64,000 nt of DNA from Sphingobacterium sp. CZ-2 (GCF_004526235.1 NZ_CP038159.1:2542001-2606000); one strand, 5' to 3'. Shown: positions 16,730-29,904, counted from the stretch's first letter. Notes: generated from the sequence alone by a model not told the origin. Program-made: numbers and translations.

Positions 16730-17836
16730 ATGAAGAATCGTTTCTTGATGCTTCCATTGGTTGGAAGTGCAATTTTCTTTGCTGCTTGTACAGCAAATAG
16801 TAATGAACAGCAAACTACTACAACGTCCAAGGTAGTGCCTGTTACTCAACTTATCCAAAAAGACACCGTGATCTTTAAGGAATATATTGCCGATATCCAA
16901 TCGCAACGGAATGTGGAACTACGGTCTAGACTGACTGGGTTTTTGAATAAGATCTATGTAGATGAAGGGGCTTATGTAAGAAAAGGTCAGGTACTGTTCT
17001 CATTGACCGATGAAGAGTACAAAGCGGATCATGCCCAAGCACAGGCCGCTGTCAATTCAGCGATGGCAGAAGTGAAAAAAGTGGAACTGGAAATGGAAAG
17101 AACCCAAAAATTGGTCGATAAGAATATTGTTAGTAGATCCGAATATGAGTTATTACGTGTGCAGTTAAAAGCGGCGCATGCCAAGGTGAAAGAAGCCGAG
17201 GCAATTCTACATCAAGCAAAAACAAAATTAGCACATACCCAAATCAGGGCCCCATTTGATGGTCGGATCGATCGTATCTTACTCCGAGAAGGATCCCTAT
17301 TGGAAGAAGGCTCCTTGTTGACCAGCATTTCAGACCAACAACTGGTCAATGTGTATTTTGATATTTCGGAAACAGAATATTTGGAAATCGCATCCGACCC
17401 CAGTTTTAACCGAAATCATTTCAAGAAAGAGGTACAGTTGATCCTTGCCAATGGAACGTTGTATCCACATAAGGGCACGGCTGAAATTGTGGAGAGCGAG
17501 TTTGAATCCAGTACCGGATCTATTTCCCTACGTGCAAAATTCCCTAATCCGGATGGATTGTTGAAACATGGGGCAACGGGCAGAATTGGGGTACCAACCC
17601 AAACCGGCAACCTGTTATTGGTACATCAGAAATCGGTGTTGGAAATTCAGGATAAGGCCTATGTATATACCCTAAAAGGAGACACGGTACAAATGACGCC
17701 ATTTAAGAACGGGCGCCGTGTAGGACATTACTACGTGGTGGAAGATGGGCTAGCAGAAAATACCAAAGTGGTTTATGAAGGCGTACAATCCTTAAGGGAT
17801 GGTATGCGGGTACAGCCTAAACTGATGAACAACTAA
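16730..17836 (+). CDS. RND efflux periplasmic adaptor lipoprotein (AcrA/MexA family)
   Basis: 368 residues. The signal peptide ends in the lipobox FFAAC with Cys20. The order is the usual one for membrane fusion proteins: beta-barrel start (VTQLIQKDTVIFKEYIADIQSQRNVELR), lipoyl half (GFLNKIYVDEGAYVRKGQVLF), an alpha-hairpin (about 85-145, rich in A/K/E), the second lipoyl half (IRAPFDGRIDR), then barrel and membrane-proximal domains. It bridges the inner-membrane pump and the outer-membrane channel encoded 16 nt downstream. Substrate cannot be inferred; no regulator gene is adjacent, but an inverted repeat precedes it. Confidence 0.93.
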   Translation: MKNRFLMLPLVGSAIFFAACTANSNEQQTTTTSKVVPVTQLIQKDTVIFKEYIADIQSQRNVELRSRLTGFLNKIYVDEGAYVRKGQVLFSLTDEEYKADHAQAQAAVNSAMAEVKKVELEMERTQKLVDKNIVSRSEYELLRVQLKAAHAKVKEAEAILHQAKTKLAHTQIRAPFDGRIDRILLREGSLLEEGSLLTSISDQQLVNVYFDISETEYLEIASDPSFNRNHFKKEVQLILANGTLYPHKGTAEIVESEFESSTGSISLRAKFPNPDGLLKHGATGRIGVPTQTGNLLLVHQKSVLEIQDKAYVYTLKGDTVQMTPFKNGRRVGHYYVVEDGLAENTKVVYEGVQSLRDGMRVQPKLMNN

Positions 17837-17852
17837 AGGGGGGATTGGATAG

Positions 17853-20800
17853 ATGTTTGAAAAATTTATTAAGAGACCGGTGTTATCATTGGTCATCTCC
17901 ATATTCATAACCTTATTAGGCCTTTTGGCCCTTTTTACCTTGCCTATTACGCAGTTCCCGGATATTGTTCCGCCGTCAGTAGTGGTGACAGCGAGCTATA
18001 CCGGGGCAAATGCTGAGGTAAGTACCAATGCCGTCGCCATTCCATTAGAAAGGGCAATCAATGGGGTGGCCGGCATGACGTACATGAACTCCGTATCGAC
18101 CAATAATGGAAATACGTTGATTCAGGTTTTTTTCAAGGTAGGTACTGATCCGGACATCGCCGCCGTGAATGTGCAGAACCGAGTGACCACCGTGCTGGAC
18201 GAACTTCCGGAGGAAGTGATAAAAGCAGGGGTGACCACCGAAAAAGAAGTGAACAGTATGCTCATGTACCTCAATCTATATAGTGAGGATGAAACAGCCG
18301 ATGAACGGTTCATCTACAACTTTACCGATATCAATATCCTGAAGGAACTGAAGCGTATTGAAGGTGTTGGGTTTGCACAGATCATGGGAATGAAAGATTA
18401 TGCCATGCGCATCTGGGTGAAACCTGATCGATTATCATCCTATTCGATCTCTACCGAAGAATTGGTCGCGGCATTACGCCGTCAGAATATCGAGGCCGCA
18501 CCAGGTCAAACAGGGATCAGTTCCGATAAAACGGTGAACATGCAACAATATGTGCTTCGCTATCCTGGAAAATTCACTGAAATCAGTGAATACGAGAACA
18601 TACCGATCCGTGCCAACGTGGATGGATCTATCATCCGGGTAAAGGATATCGCTGAGGTGGAGTTCGGTTCATTGGATTATGAAATGGTTTCCAAAACTGA
18701 CGGTCGACCTTCTGCATCGATCATGATCAAACAATTACCTGGATCCAATGCGCAGGAAGTGATCCAGCGCGTGAAAGATAGAATGGCCGAATTGCAGGCC
18801 GCTACTTTTCCGCCAGGTATGAAATATACCATGGGATATGATGTTTCTCGGTTCTTGAATGCATCCATCTCTTCGGTATTGATTACCTTGATCGAAGCCT
18901 TTATATTGGTTTTCCTAGTGGTATTTATTTTCCTTCAGGATTTTAGGGCTACCATCATTCCTATTTTGGCAGTGCCTGTATGTTTGATCGGTTCTTTATT
19001 TTTTATGCAGATGATGGGTTTCTCCATCAACTTATTGACTCTTTTTGCGCTGGTGCTCGCCATTGGAATTGTGGTCGATAATGGTATTGTCGTCGTCGAG
19101 GCCGTCTATGCCAAAATGGAGGAGGAGCACCTCTCTCCAATGGAAGCGACTTTGGCGGCTATGGATGAAGTGGGTTCTGCAGTAATTGCCATAACCTTAG
19201 TCATGTCGGCCGTGTTTGTTCCGGTGGCATTTCTTTCTGGGCCGGTGGGGATTTTCTATAGGCAATTCTCGCTTACCTTAGCTGCAGCTATCGTAATCTC
19301 TGGAATCAATGCCCTGACCTTAACGCCAGCACTATGTGCCATCATTCTGCGATCTCCACACGATAAGAAGCCGGGGAATGGTCCTTTGGATCGGTTTTTC
19401 CGTGGATTCAATAAGGTTTATAATCGGATCAGTGGTGGCTATAAGAATGTGCTCGGCCGAATTGCCGGCCGTAGGATCATCACCTTGGCCGCTCTGGCAG
19501 GTATGTTCGTGATCACCTGGGGATCTGCATCCATATTACCCTCGGGATTTATCCCAACAGAAGATCAGGGGATGATCTATGTAGCGGTAACCACCCCTCC
19601 TGGAGCAACCGTTGATCGGACAGAAGCGGTTCTGAACGAAGTGGATGCTATATCCCGAGAATTGGACGTGGTAGAAACCGTTTCCATCCTTGCAGGATAT
19701 AGTATCGTAACAGAGGTTTCGGGTGCATCCTATGGTATGGGGATGATCAACCTTAAGGCTTGGGATGAAAGAGAACAATCCGTAGACGATGTGATGAAGG
19801 TACTACGTGAAAAAACAGCCCATATTGCCGATGCAGAGATTGAATTCTTTCCACCTCCTACGGTTCCAGGCTTCGGAAATTCATCGGGTTTTGAGTTGAG
19901 GCTATTGGATCGTAGTGGTAATGAGGATCTGGCGAAGACCAATGAAGTGGTCAAGGATTTTATCAATGATCTTCAGGCCAATGAGGTGATCGAAAGCGCA
20001 AGTACCACTTTTGATGTGAATTTTCCGCAGTACATGCTGGAGATTGACTATGATTTAGCGGCTAAAAAGGGTATTTCAGTAGAGAATTCCATGAATACCT
20101 TACAAACTTTATTGGGAAGTTTATATGCGACGAACTTTATCCGCTACGGACAGATGTATAAGGTCATGGTACAATCTGATGCTTTTTCAAGACAAAGACC
20201 TGAAGATGTACTGAATCTATATGTAAAAACTGCCGATGGCGAGATGGTTCCCTATTCTTCTTTCATGACAATGAAACGGGTGTATGGCCCAGAACAGATC
20301 ACCCGATATAACATGTTCACATCGGCGATGATCACGGGTCAGGCTGCACCTGGCTTTAGTTCCGGTCAGGCTATCGATGCGGTGGAAGAAATTTCAAAGG
20401 TCCTTCCCCAAGGTTATGAGATTGAATGGTCGGGCATGACCCGGGAACAGAAGATATCCGGTAATCAAGCGGGATATATCTTTTTACTTTGTTTGGTCTT
20501 TGTATATCTCTTATTGGCAGCACAGTACGAAAGTTTTCTACTTCCGCTACCGGTTATTCTTTGTCTGCCTGCTGGTGTATTTGGCGCTTTTATCTTCCTC
20601 AAGATATTTGGGTTGGAAAATAACATCTATGCGCAGGTAGCATTGGTCATGCTGATCGGTTTGTTGGGAAAGAATGCGATTTTGATCGTGGAATATGCAA
20701 ACCTGAAAAGAAAACAGGGAATGGATGTACTTACAGCTTCTATTGAAGGTGCGGTTGCGCGATTACGACCAATTTTGATGACATCCTTTGCCTTTGCAGC

Positions 20801-22418
20801 GGGCTTGATTCCGTTGATGTTGGCTTCGGGAGCTGGTGCGATCGGAAACCGGACCATCGGAACCGCTTCAGTTGGTGGTATGGTAATCGGTACAATTCTA
20901 GGTGTGATCGTTATACCTGGTTTGATCGTGCTGTTTTCCAAAAGAAATAAAAAGAAAAAAATGAAATCTTTGAATAAGGGTGCAGCGGTGCTATCCGTTT
21001 TGGTCATTACGTTGTTGGGTTCATGTGCTATACCAAAACAGACTGCCCAACAAAATCTTCCAACAGCGATCGGCGAATCGGCAAATGCCTTTTTGCAAGA
21101 CAGTTTATCGGTTGGAAGTTTGGCGTGGAAGGACGTTTTTACTAATCAGGAATTAGCGTCCTTGATCGATTCTGCATTGATAAATAACTTGGATGTTCGT
21201 CAGACCATCCACCGTATTGAGGTGGCACAAGCGAATTTCAGGTTCCGAAAATCCGCTCTTTATCCTACTTTGGAAGGTGCCGTAGAAGCGGGGCTGCGAA
21301 AATATGGACATTACACCGAATCCGGGATCGGAAATTATGATTCCAATTTTTCGGAAAACCTAAAAGAGGATGAAAAATTACCGGAACCATTTATCCCGGA
21401 TTATTTTGTAGGGGTCCGTTCTTCTTGGGAGATCGATCTTTGGGGAAAATTGCGGAACAGGAGGGAAGCTGCCTTTTCCCAATTGCTGTCGGAAACCGAA
21501 ACTCGTCGATTGTTGGAAACAGAATTGATCGCCAGTATTTCCTCGGCCTATTATGAACTGTTGAGCTTGGATGAGAAAGTGGCCGTTTATGAGGAAAACA
21601 TCAAATTGCACGAGCGGGCTCTCGAAATTATCGAAGCGCAGAAGGAAGCTGGTCGTGCGGATGAGTTGGCTGTTCAGCAGTTCAGATCCATCTTGGCCGA
21701 ATCAAAAGCCAATCGGGAATTGGCAGAACAGGAGATCCTGGCTTATGAACATCAGATCAACGCCTTGCTGGGTAGGGTATATCAACCCATCTCCCGAAAA
21801 ACAAAAGCATTGGCGGAGGAATTGTTATTTGCCGATCTACAGGTCGGTAATTTGGAAGATGTGCTGAATAACCGTTTGGATATCCGAAGAGCAGGTCTGG
21901 ACATGAAAGCAGAATACCATGAACTGGAAGCCGCTCGCTTATCCTTTTTGCCAGAGGTTGCCATCAGTCCTTACCTAGGACTGCAATCTTTTAGCCTGGA
22001 TAAACTTTTTAGCCTGGATAAATCCGTCACATACGGTTTGTTTGGAGGCATAACGATGCCGATTTTTAAACAAAGGGAATTGAAATCACAGTATGAGATC
22101 ATGAAAGCCAAGTATGGGATCAGTTTTTTGGAATATGAAAAGTTGGTGCTGAACGCGGTCAATGAGGTTTCTCTGGCCATCAATACCCAAGATGCGATTG
22201 CAAAGCGGGAGGTACATGTTCGGGATCAGGTTCTTGCGCTGGAGTCTGCCATTGCAGCAGCTGAAGAACTTTTTATTGCTGGAAGAGTAAATTACCTGGA
22301 TATCATTACTGCTCAAAAGAGCATGATCGCGGCTCAGGTTGCAGAGGTGGATGTCAATAAGGAGAAACTATTAAACCAAATTGTGCTTTACAAAGCCCTT
22401 GGTGGTGGATGGAGGTAG
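17853..22418 (+). CDS. RND efflux pump (AcrB/HAE1) in one frame with its TolC/NodT-type outer membrane factor
   Basis: A single 1521-codon frame with two proteins' worth of sequence. Residues 1-1036 are a full AcrB-like proton/drug antiporter (first helix RPVLSLVISIFITLLGLLAL, TM4 LAIGIVVDNGIVVVEAV, TM10 GLLGKNAILIVEYA). Residues 1037-1521 are a full NodT/OprM-type channel protein starting with its own Met1037 (ATG at 20961), signal peptide MKSLNKGAAVLSVLVITLLG and lipobox GSC (C1058). No stop codon separates them; the junction is a Lys-rich run. The channel must reach the outer membrane, so either translation restarts at Met1037 or signal peptidase II cuts the fusion. In the proton relay, the second AcrB Asp (D408) is N410, while D409 and the TM10 Lys are kept. 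Confidence 0.93.
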   Translation: MFEKFIKRPVLSLVISIFITLLGLLALFTLPITQFPDIVPPSVVVTASYTGANAEVSTNAVAIPLERAINGVAGMTYMNSVSTNNGNTLIQVFFKVGTDPDIAAVNVQNRVTTVLDELPEEVIKAGVTTEKEVNSMLMYLNLYSEDETADERFIYNFTDINILKELKRIEGVGFAQIMGMKDYAMRIWVKPDRLSSYSISTEELVAALRRQNIEAAPGQTGISSDKTVNMQQYVLRYPGKFTEISEYENIPIRANVDGSIIRVKDIAEVEFGSLDYEMVSKTDGRPSASIMIKQLPGSNAQEVIQRVKDRMAELQAATFPPGMKYTMGYDVSRFLNASISSVLITLIEAFILVFLVVFIFLQDFRATIIPILAVPVCLIGSLFFMQMMGFSINLLTLFALVLAIGIVVDNGIVVVEAVYAKMEEEHLSPMEATLAAMDEVGSAVIAITLVMSAVFVPVAFLSGPVGIFYRQFSLTLAAAIVISGINALTLTPALCAIILRSPHDKKPGNGPLDRFFRGFNKVYNRISGGYKNVLGRIAGRRIITLAALAGMFVITWGSASILPSGFIPTEDQGMIYVAVTTPPGATVDRTEAVLNEVDAISRELDVVETVSILAGYSIVTEVSGASYGMGMINLKAWDEREQSVDDVMKVLREKTAHIADAEIEFFPPPTVPGFGNSSGFELRLLDRSGNEDLAKTNEVVKDFINDLQANEVIESASTTFDVNFPQYMLEIDYDLAAKKGISVENSMNTLQTLLGSLYATNFIRYGQMYKVMVQSDAFSRQRPEDVLNLYVKTADGEMVPYSSFMTMKRVYGPEQITRYNMFTSAMITGQAAPGFSSGQAIDAVEEISKVLPQGYEIEWSGMTREQKISGNQAGYIFLLCLVFVYLLLAAQYESFLLPLPVILCLPAGVFGAFIFLKIFGLENNIYAQVALVMLIGLLGKNAILIVEYANLKRKQGMDVLTASIEGAVARLRPILMTSFAFAAGLIPLMLASGAGAIGNRTIGTASVGGMVIGTILGVIVIPGLIVLFSKRNKKKKMKSLNKGAAVLSVLVITLLGSCAIPKQTAQQNLPTAIGESANAFLQDSLSVGSLAWKDVFTNQELASLIDSALINNLDVRQTIHRIEVAQANFRFRKSALYPTLEGAVEAGLRKYGHYTESGIGNYDSNFSENLKEDEKLPEPFIPDYFVGVRSSWEIDLWGKLRNRREAAFSQLLSETETRRLLETELIASISSAYYELLSLDEKVAVYEENIKLHERALEIIEAQKEAGRADELAVQQFRSILAESKANRELAEQEILAYEHQINALLGRVYQPISRKTKALAEELLFADLQVGNLEDVLNNRLDIRRAGLDMKAEYHELEAARLSFLPEVAISPYLGLQSFSLDKLFSLDKSVTYGLFGGITMPIFKQRELKSQYEIMKAKYGISFLEYEKLVLNAVNEVSLAINTQDAIAKREVHVRDQVLALESAIAAAEELFIAGRVNYLDIITAQKSMIAAQVAEVDVNKEKLLNQIVLYKALGGGWR

Positions 22419-22420
22419 GG

Positions 22421-22740
22421 GATTGCTTCGTTCCTCGCAATGACGCAGGGCCTCGCATTGACGCAGAGTCTTGCGATGACGCAGAGTCTCGCAATGCGAG
22501 GAGGTACGACGAAGCACACCCTCGTCATTGCGAGGAGGTACGAGGAAGCACACCCTCGTCATTGCGAGGAGGCACGAGGAAGCAATCTTTGGACATGCGG
22601 CTCCCCATGTCATCCTGAGCATCGCCGAAGGATCTGTACGTGTACCACATGTAGATGCTTCGACTGCGCTCAGCATGACATGGCTCGAAGATTGCTTCGT
22701 TCCTCGCAATGACGCAGGGTCCCCGCAATGACGCAGAGCC
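22421..22740. repeat. Dispersed long palindromic repeat, copy 2 (expanded)
   Basis: The longest copy, 2 nt after the efflux gene stop. It begins with an inverted-arm fragment (GATTGCTTCGTTCCTCGCAA), has several short tandem variants of CGCAATGACGCAGAG, then three tandem CGTCATTGCGAGGAGGTACG-like units (about 22500-22580), then the inner arms GCATCGCCGAAGGATCTGTA and TAGATGCTTCGACTGCGCTC, and closes with the right outer arm. The repeated partial units point to local duplication. Confidence 0.85.
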
Positions 22741-23022
22741 CCCCAAGTTGCCTTCGATGCAAAACCATGGTGAAAGCAATGCTAAAGTATGCTTTTCCTA
22801 TGGTCAACATCCATTTTCGTGCTTTTTCCCTGCTTCCATCCTGCTTCAGATACGCACCAAGTGGGTTCCGGAGCAAAATATGTTTACCTATCAGCAGGCC
22901 AACATGGATAAATGGGATAAAATCCCTCCGGTACAAACCTATCCTGCATCCCCGGACACAAATTTATCCACCATTGCCACAGCGCTTTACACGGTAACCG
23001 TAAAAAATGTTCACCGGGGGTC
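22741..23022. other. Unassigned stretch between repeat copy 2 and the rRNA promoters
   Basis: About 280 bp without a gene I can support. Open frames exist on both strands (for example 22670-22936 on the minus strand, with a Gly/Leu/Lys-rich translation containing HVGLLIGKHILLRNPLG), but they run into the palindromic repeat, show no signal peptide or family motif, and have no promoter element. It may be the remnant of a former gene. Confidence 0.5.
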
Positions 23023-23054
23023 TTGGAAATATGGATGGGAAGTCCCTATCTTTG
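23023..23054 (+). promoter_or_regulatory. Upstream rRNA operon promoter (P1 candidate)
   Basis: TTG at 23023-23025, 21-nt spacer, then TATCTTTG at 23047-23054. This fits the Bacteroidota layout TTG-N19..21-TAnnTTTG. It lies about 455 nt before 16S. Confidence 0.6.
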
Positions 23055-23183
23055 CACCACTCCGCAAGGGAGGGACGGCCGAACGGCCACTGAAATAAGG
23101 GTAGATGCAGGTTGCTATTTGGGGGATTCCCCGGGCCAACGATGCACGGAAAAAAAGCTCCAAAAAATTATTTTAAAATAAAT

Positions 23184-23214
23184 TTTGCGGAACCGAAAAA
23201 ACCTTCTACCTTTG
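23184..23214 (+). promoter_or_regulatory. Main rRNA operon promoter (P2 candidate)
   Basis: TTTG at 23184-23187, a 19-nt spacer and TACCTTTG at 23207-23214: a full-consensus Bacteroidota primary-sigma promoter. It is preceded by an A/T-rich stretch (23156-23183) that could act as an UP element. Confidence 0.75.
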
Positions 23215-23508
23215 CAGTCCCAACCACGGGGAACGGCAGCCGGCGCGACGCTGGCAGCCCACAGAAATGACAGTTCCAAGGTGCTGCAGTGCACACCGAA
23301 AAACATACAGATGCCGAAGCGCGAGCGGAGGCGGAGAGTTCTTTAAGATTTTATGATCATGTAACGCAGCGAGTAGTCGGAAGACGAAAGCTGAAAATTA
23401 AGACGATCTACAGATCGATCGATTTCAGATTTCCGGGAGCAGGACAGAGATACAAAAAACAAGACGTTTCTATTTTTATGAATAGTCACGGTCTTACACT
23501 TCATTCTA
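23215..23508 (+). other. rRNA operon leader
   Basis: About 290 nt between the consensus promoter and 16S. It contains GTTCTTTAAGAT (23339-23350), similar to the GTTCTTTGACAT seen before 23S and probably a boxA-like antitermination or processing site. No protein gene is supported here. Confidence 0.55.
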
Positions 23509-25036
<1,528 letters not shown>

Positions 25037-25159
25037 TGGGGCCTGTACCCGGCCTCGCTGCATAACAGATCATAGATGATGGATAACAGACTCATAAAGA
25101 AGAAAGTGCCCGCCCGGACGGAGTCCAGGACGGTGTCGCGAGAAGAGATGAAGATAGCC

Positions 25160-25236
25160 AGTCCCGTAGCTCAGTTGGTTAGAGCACTACACTGATAATG
25201 TAGGGGTCAGCAGTTCAAATCTGCTCGGGACTACCA
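25160..25236 (+). tRNA. tRNA-Ile (GAT)
   Basis: A 77-nt cloverleaf in the 16S-23S spacer. Acceptor arms AGTCCCG/CGGGACT, D-arm GCTCAGTTGGTTAGAGC, anticodon loop CTGATAA with anticodon GAT, T-loop TTCAAAT, and an encoded 3' CCA. Standard partner of tRNA-Ala in this position. Confidence 0.96.
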
Positions 25237-25246
25237 GGATACGGAA

Positions 25247-25320
25247 GGGGAATTAGCTCAGCTGGCTAGAGCACCTGCCTTGCACGCAGGGGGTCAACGG
25301 TTCGAATCCGTTATTCTCCA
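25247..25320 (+). tRNA. tRNA-Ala (TGC)
   Basis: A 74-nt cloverleaf 10 nt after tRNA-Ile. Acceptor arms GGGGAAT/ATTCTCC (one G-T pair), anticodon loop CTTGCAC with anticodon TGC, T-loop TTCGAAT, discriminator A. The genome reads ACAG after the stem, so CCA is not encoded and must be added by nucleotidyltransferase, unlike the neighbouring tRNA-Ile. Confidence 0.95.
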
Positions 25321-25356
25321 CAGGCCTTCCCGCAAGGGGAAGGGATGAGAGTTCTT

Positions 25357-25397
25357 TGACATATTGGAAGAAAAGAGATAACAAGAGAAGACAACAG
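25357..25397 (+). other. Left half of the 23S processing stem, with boxA-like motif
   Basis: TGACATATTGGAAGAA... and GACAACAG here are complementary to ...TTCTTCCAATAACATGTCA and CTGTTGTC at 28360-28404 beyond 23S. Together they can form the long-range stem cut by RNase III. GTTCTTTGACAT (25351-25362) resembles boxA. Confidence 0.65.
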
Positions 25398-25462
25398 AGG
25401 AGAAGTGCCCACGGGCATGGATCCAAAGCAACGCACCATCTGGCAAAAGGGATGGTGGCGTG

Positions 25463-28345
<2,883 letters not shown>

Positions 28346-28359
28346 CAATGCGGATAGTA

Positions 28360-28404
28360 CTGTTGTCCTCTCTCTTTTTTGATCCTTTCTTCCAATAACA
28401 TGTC
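28360..28404 (+). other. Right half of the 23S processing stem
   Basis: CTGTTGTC (28360-28367) and TTCTTCCAATAACATGTCA pair with the segment at 25357-25397 across the whole 23S gene, with small internal bulges. Confidence 0.65.
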
Positions 28405-28512
28405 AATGACGTGTTCAGTAACTACTATCTAGTAGTTAGTATTTAGACTGCTGCATGCGTGCTACAGTGTCAATTTCAGACAGAACATAGAACAATATCT
28501 CATAAAGATCTT

Positions 28513-28620
<108 letters not shown>

Positions 28621-28633
28621 AATTTTACAAAGG

Positions 28634-28670
28634 AGCCCCGTTATCGATAGATGACGGGGCTTTCTGTTTT
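28634..28670 (+). terminator. rRNA operon terminator
   Basis: Stem AGCCCCGT...ACGGGGCT (AGCCCCGTTATC/GATGACGGGGCT with a GATA loop and one mismatch) followed by TTTCTGTTTTT, 14 nt after 5S. Confidence 0.9.
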
Positions 28671-28684
28671 TATAGCACCCTACG

Positions 28685-28841
28685 CGTCATTGCGAGGAAC
28701 GAAGCAATCTTCCCGCATGTCATGCTGAGCGGAGTCGAAGCATCTACATGTGGTACCCGTACAGATCCTTCGACTGCGCTCAGGATGACATAAGGCGCAG
28801 CATATCCAAAGATTGCTTCCTCGTACCTCCTCGCAATGACG
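28685..28841. repeat. Dispersed long palindromic repeat, copy 3
   Basis: Left arm CGTCATTGCGAGGAACGAAG, inner arms CATGCTGAGCGGAGTCGAAG and CTTCGACTGCGCTCAGGATG, right arm AAGATTGCTTCCTCGTACCT...CGCAATGACG. Directly downstream of the rRNA terminator. Here the two outer arms are swapped in type (the short form left, the long form right) relative to copy 1, i.e. the element is inserted in the opposite orientation. Confidence 0.85.
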
Positions 28842-28890
28842 GAGGGCGCCATAGGTCTAACTACTTAATACTAACTACTAAATACTATTA

Positions 28891-28911
28891 AAGGAAATCA
28901 AAGATTTCCTT
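28891..28911. promoter_or_regulatory. Perfect inverted repeat abutting the yhcC promoter
   Basis: AAGGAAATC-AAA-GATTTCCTT, nine base pairs per arm with a 3-nt centre, ending inside the position just before the -7 element at 28912. A protein bound here would cover the -10 to -30 region, so it looks like an operator; a hairpin role is also possible. Confidence 0.5.
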
Positions 28912-28919
28912 TATCTTTG
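28912..28919 (+). promoter_or_regulatory. -7 promoter element for the radical SAM gene
   Basis: TATCTTTG, 6 nt before the ATG at 28926. A TTG within this element is in frame with the gene but is unlikely to be a start, since it is part of the promoter. Confidence 0.55.
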
Positions 28920-28925
28920 CAACCA

Positions 28926-29885
28926 ATGGGTACACAACTAGATAACGGGGTTAAACCATATAACCATTATGGGGCTTACCTGAAGGAGAAATATGCGGGG
29001 CAGCGGGTTTTTAAGGTCATTGTGGATGGTAATTTTACCTGTCCGAACAGGGATGGCAGTAAAGGCTACGGCGGTTGTACCTATTGTAATGTGGATTCTT
29101 TTACGCCGGATACGGCCAGGAAGATCCCAAGTATTAAGGAACAGGTGGAGAATGGGATCGCTCGTGCGCGCAATAGTTATGGCGCTGAGAAATTCATTAT
29201 CTATTTTCAGCCCAATACCAATACCTATGCGCCGACTCATCTGTTGAAGATGATGTATGATGAAGCCTTGAGCATCTGTCCGGAACATACCCTTGGTTTA
29301 TCGGTGGGTACAAGACCCGATTGTTTGGATTTTGAGAAGATTGCTCTCTTGGAGAGTTACACCGATAGGTTCGATGTAGATCTGGAGATGGGGATGGAAT
29401 CCATCTATAATGAGACCTTGGAACGCATCAATAGAGGTTGTTCCCACGATGAATTCAATCATGCCATGAAGATGTTGGAGAACACCAATCTAGACCTTTG
29501 TGTGCATACCATCTTTGGTTTTCCTTGGGAAACGGAAGAAATGATGTTGAAATATGCGGAGGAGATCAATAAACATCCAAAGATCAAGTTTGTTAAACTG
29601 CATCATTTACATATTGTGGAAGGTTCGATCATGGGTGTCAAATATAAACGGGAGCCGTTCGAATTGTTTACCATTGAAGGTTATACCGAATTCCTTGCGA
29701 AATTCATTCCTTTATTGAGACCAGATATTATTATCCAACGGATTTTTGGAATAGCTGATAAAGAACTTTTGATCGCTCCAAATTGGGGATTTCCAAAATC
29801 AGGGATTCAGACAAAGATCGATAAGGGATTGGAAGAACTGGGTGTGAAACAAGGTTCAGCCTATGTTCCCGAAGCAATTGTTTAA
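28926..29885 (+). CDS. Radical SAM protein, YhcC/TIGR01212 family
   Basis: 319 residues. An atypical radical SAM cluster motif: C39 in FTCPNRDG, then C51-x2-C54 in GGCTYCN, the arrangement typical of YhcC-like proteins, which carry Cys-rich N-termini and an Elp3-type core. Other conserved pieces are YFQPNTNTYAP, GLSVGTRPDCL and the glutamate-rich GMESIYNETLERINRG. E. coli YhcC is of unknown function (a tRNA-related role has been suggested). The ATG at 28926 is preferred over the in-frame TTG 9 nt upstream because the latter lies in the -7 element. Confidence 0.88.
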   Translation: MGTQLDNGVKPYNHYGAYLKEKYAGQRVFKVIVDGNFTCPNRDGSKGYGGCTYCNVDSFTPDTARKIPSIKEQVENGIARARNSYGAEKFIIYFQPNTNTYAPTHLLKMMYDEALSICPEHTLGLSVGTRPDCLDFEKIALLESYTDRFDVDLEMGMESIYNETLERINRGCSHDEFNHAMKMLENTNLDLCVHTIFGFPWETEEMMLKYAEEINKHPKIKFVKLHHLHIVEGSIMGVKYKREPFELFTIEGYTEFLAKFIPLLRPDIIIQRIFGIADKELLIAPNWGFPKSGIQTKIDKGLEELGVKQGSAYVPEAIV

Positions 29886-29904
29886 GAACTGTATTACTTA
29901 TATA

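Noticed and set aside
22409..22779. Short frames on both strands over palindromic repeat copy 2
   Set aside because: The translations are mirror products of the inverted repeat (same words as in the other copies) and carry no domain or promoter.
22670..22936. Minus-strand 88-codon frame before the rRNA operon
   Set aside because: It runs into the palindromic repeat and has no promoter element or recognisable family; kept only as an unassigned stretch.
25320..25322. Encoded CCA end on tRNA-Ala
   Set aside because: The sequence after the discriminator is CAG, not CCA, so the tRNA was ended at the discriminator base.
28917..28925. TTG start of the radical SAM gene
   Set aside because: The TTG is part of the -7 element TATCTTTG, so it would not be in the transcript; ATG 28926 is used.
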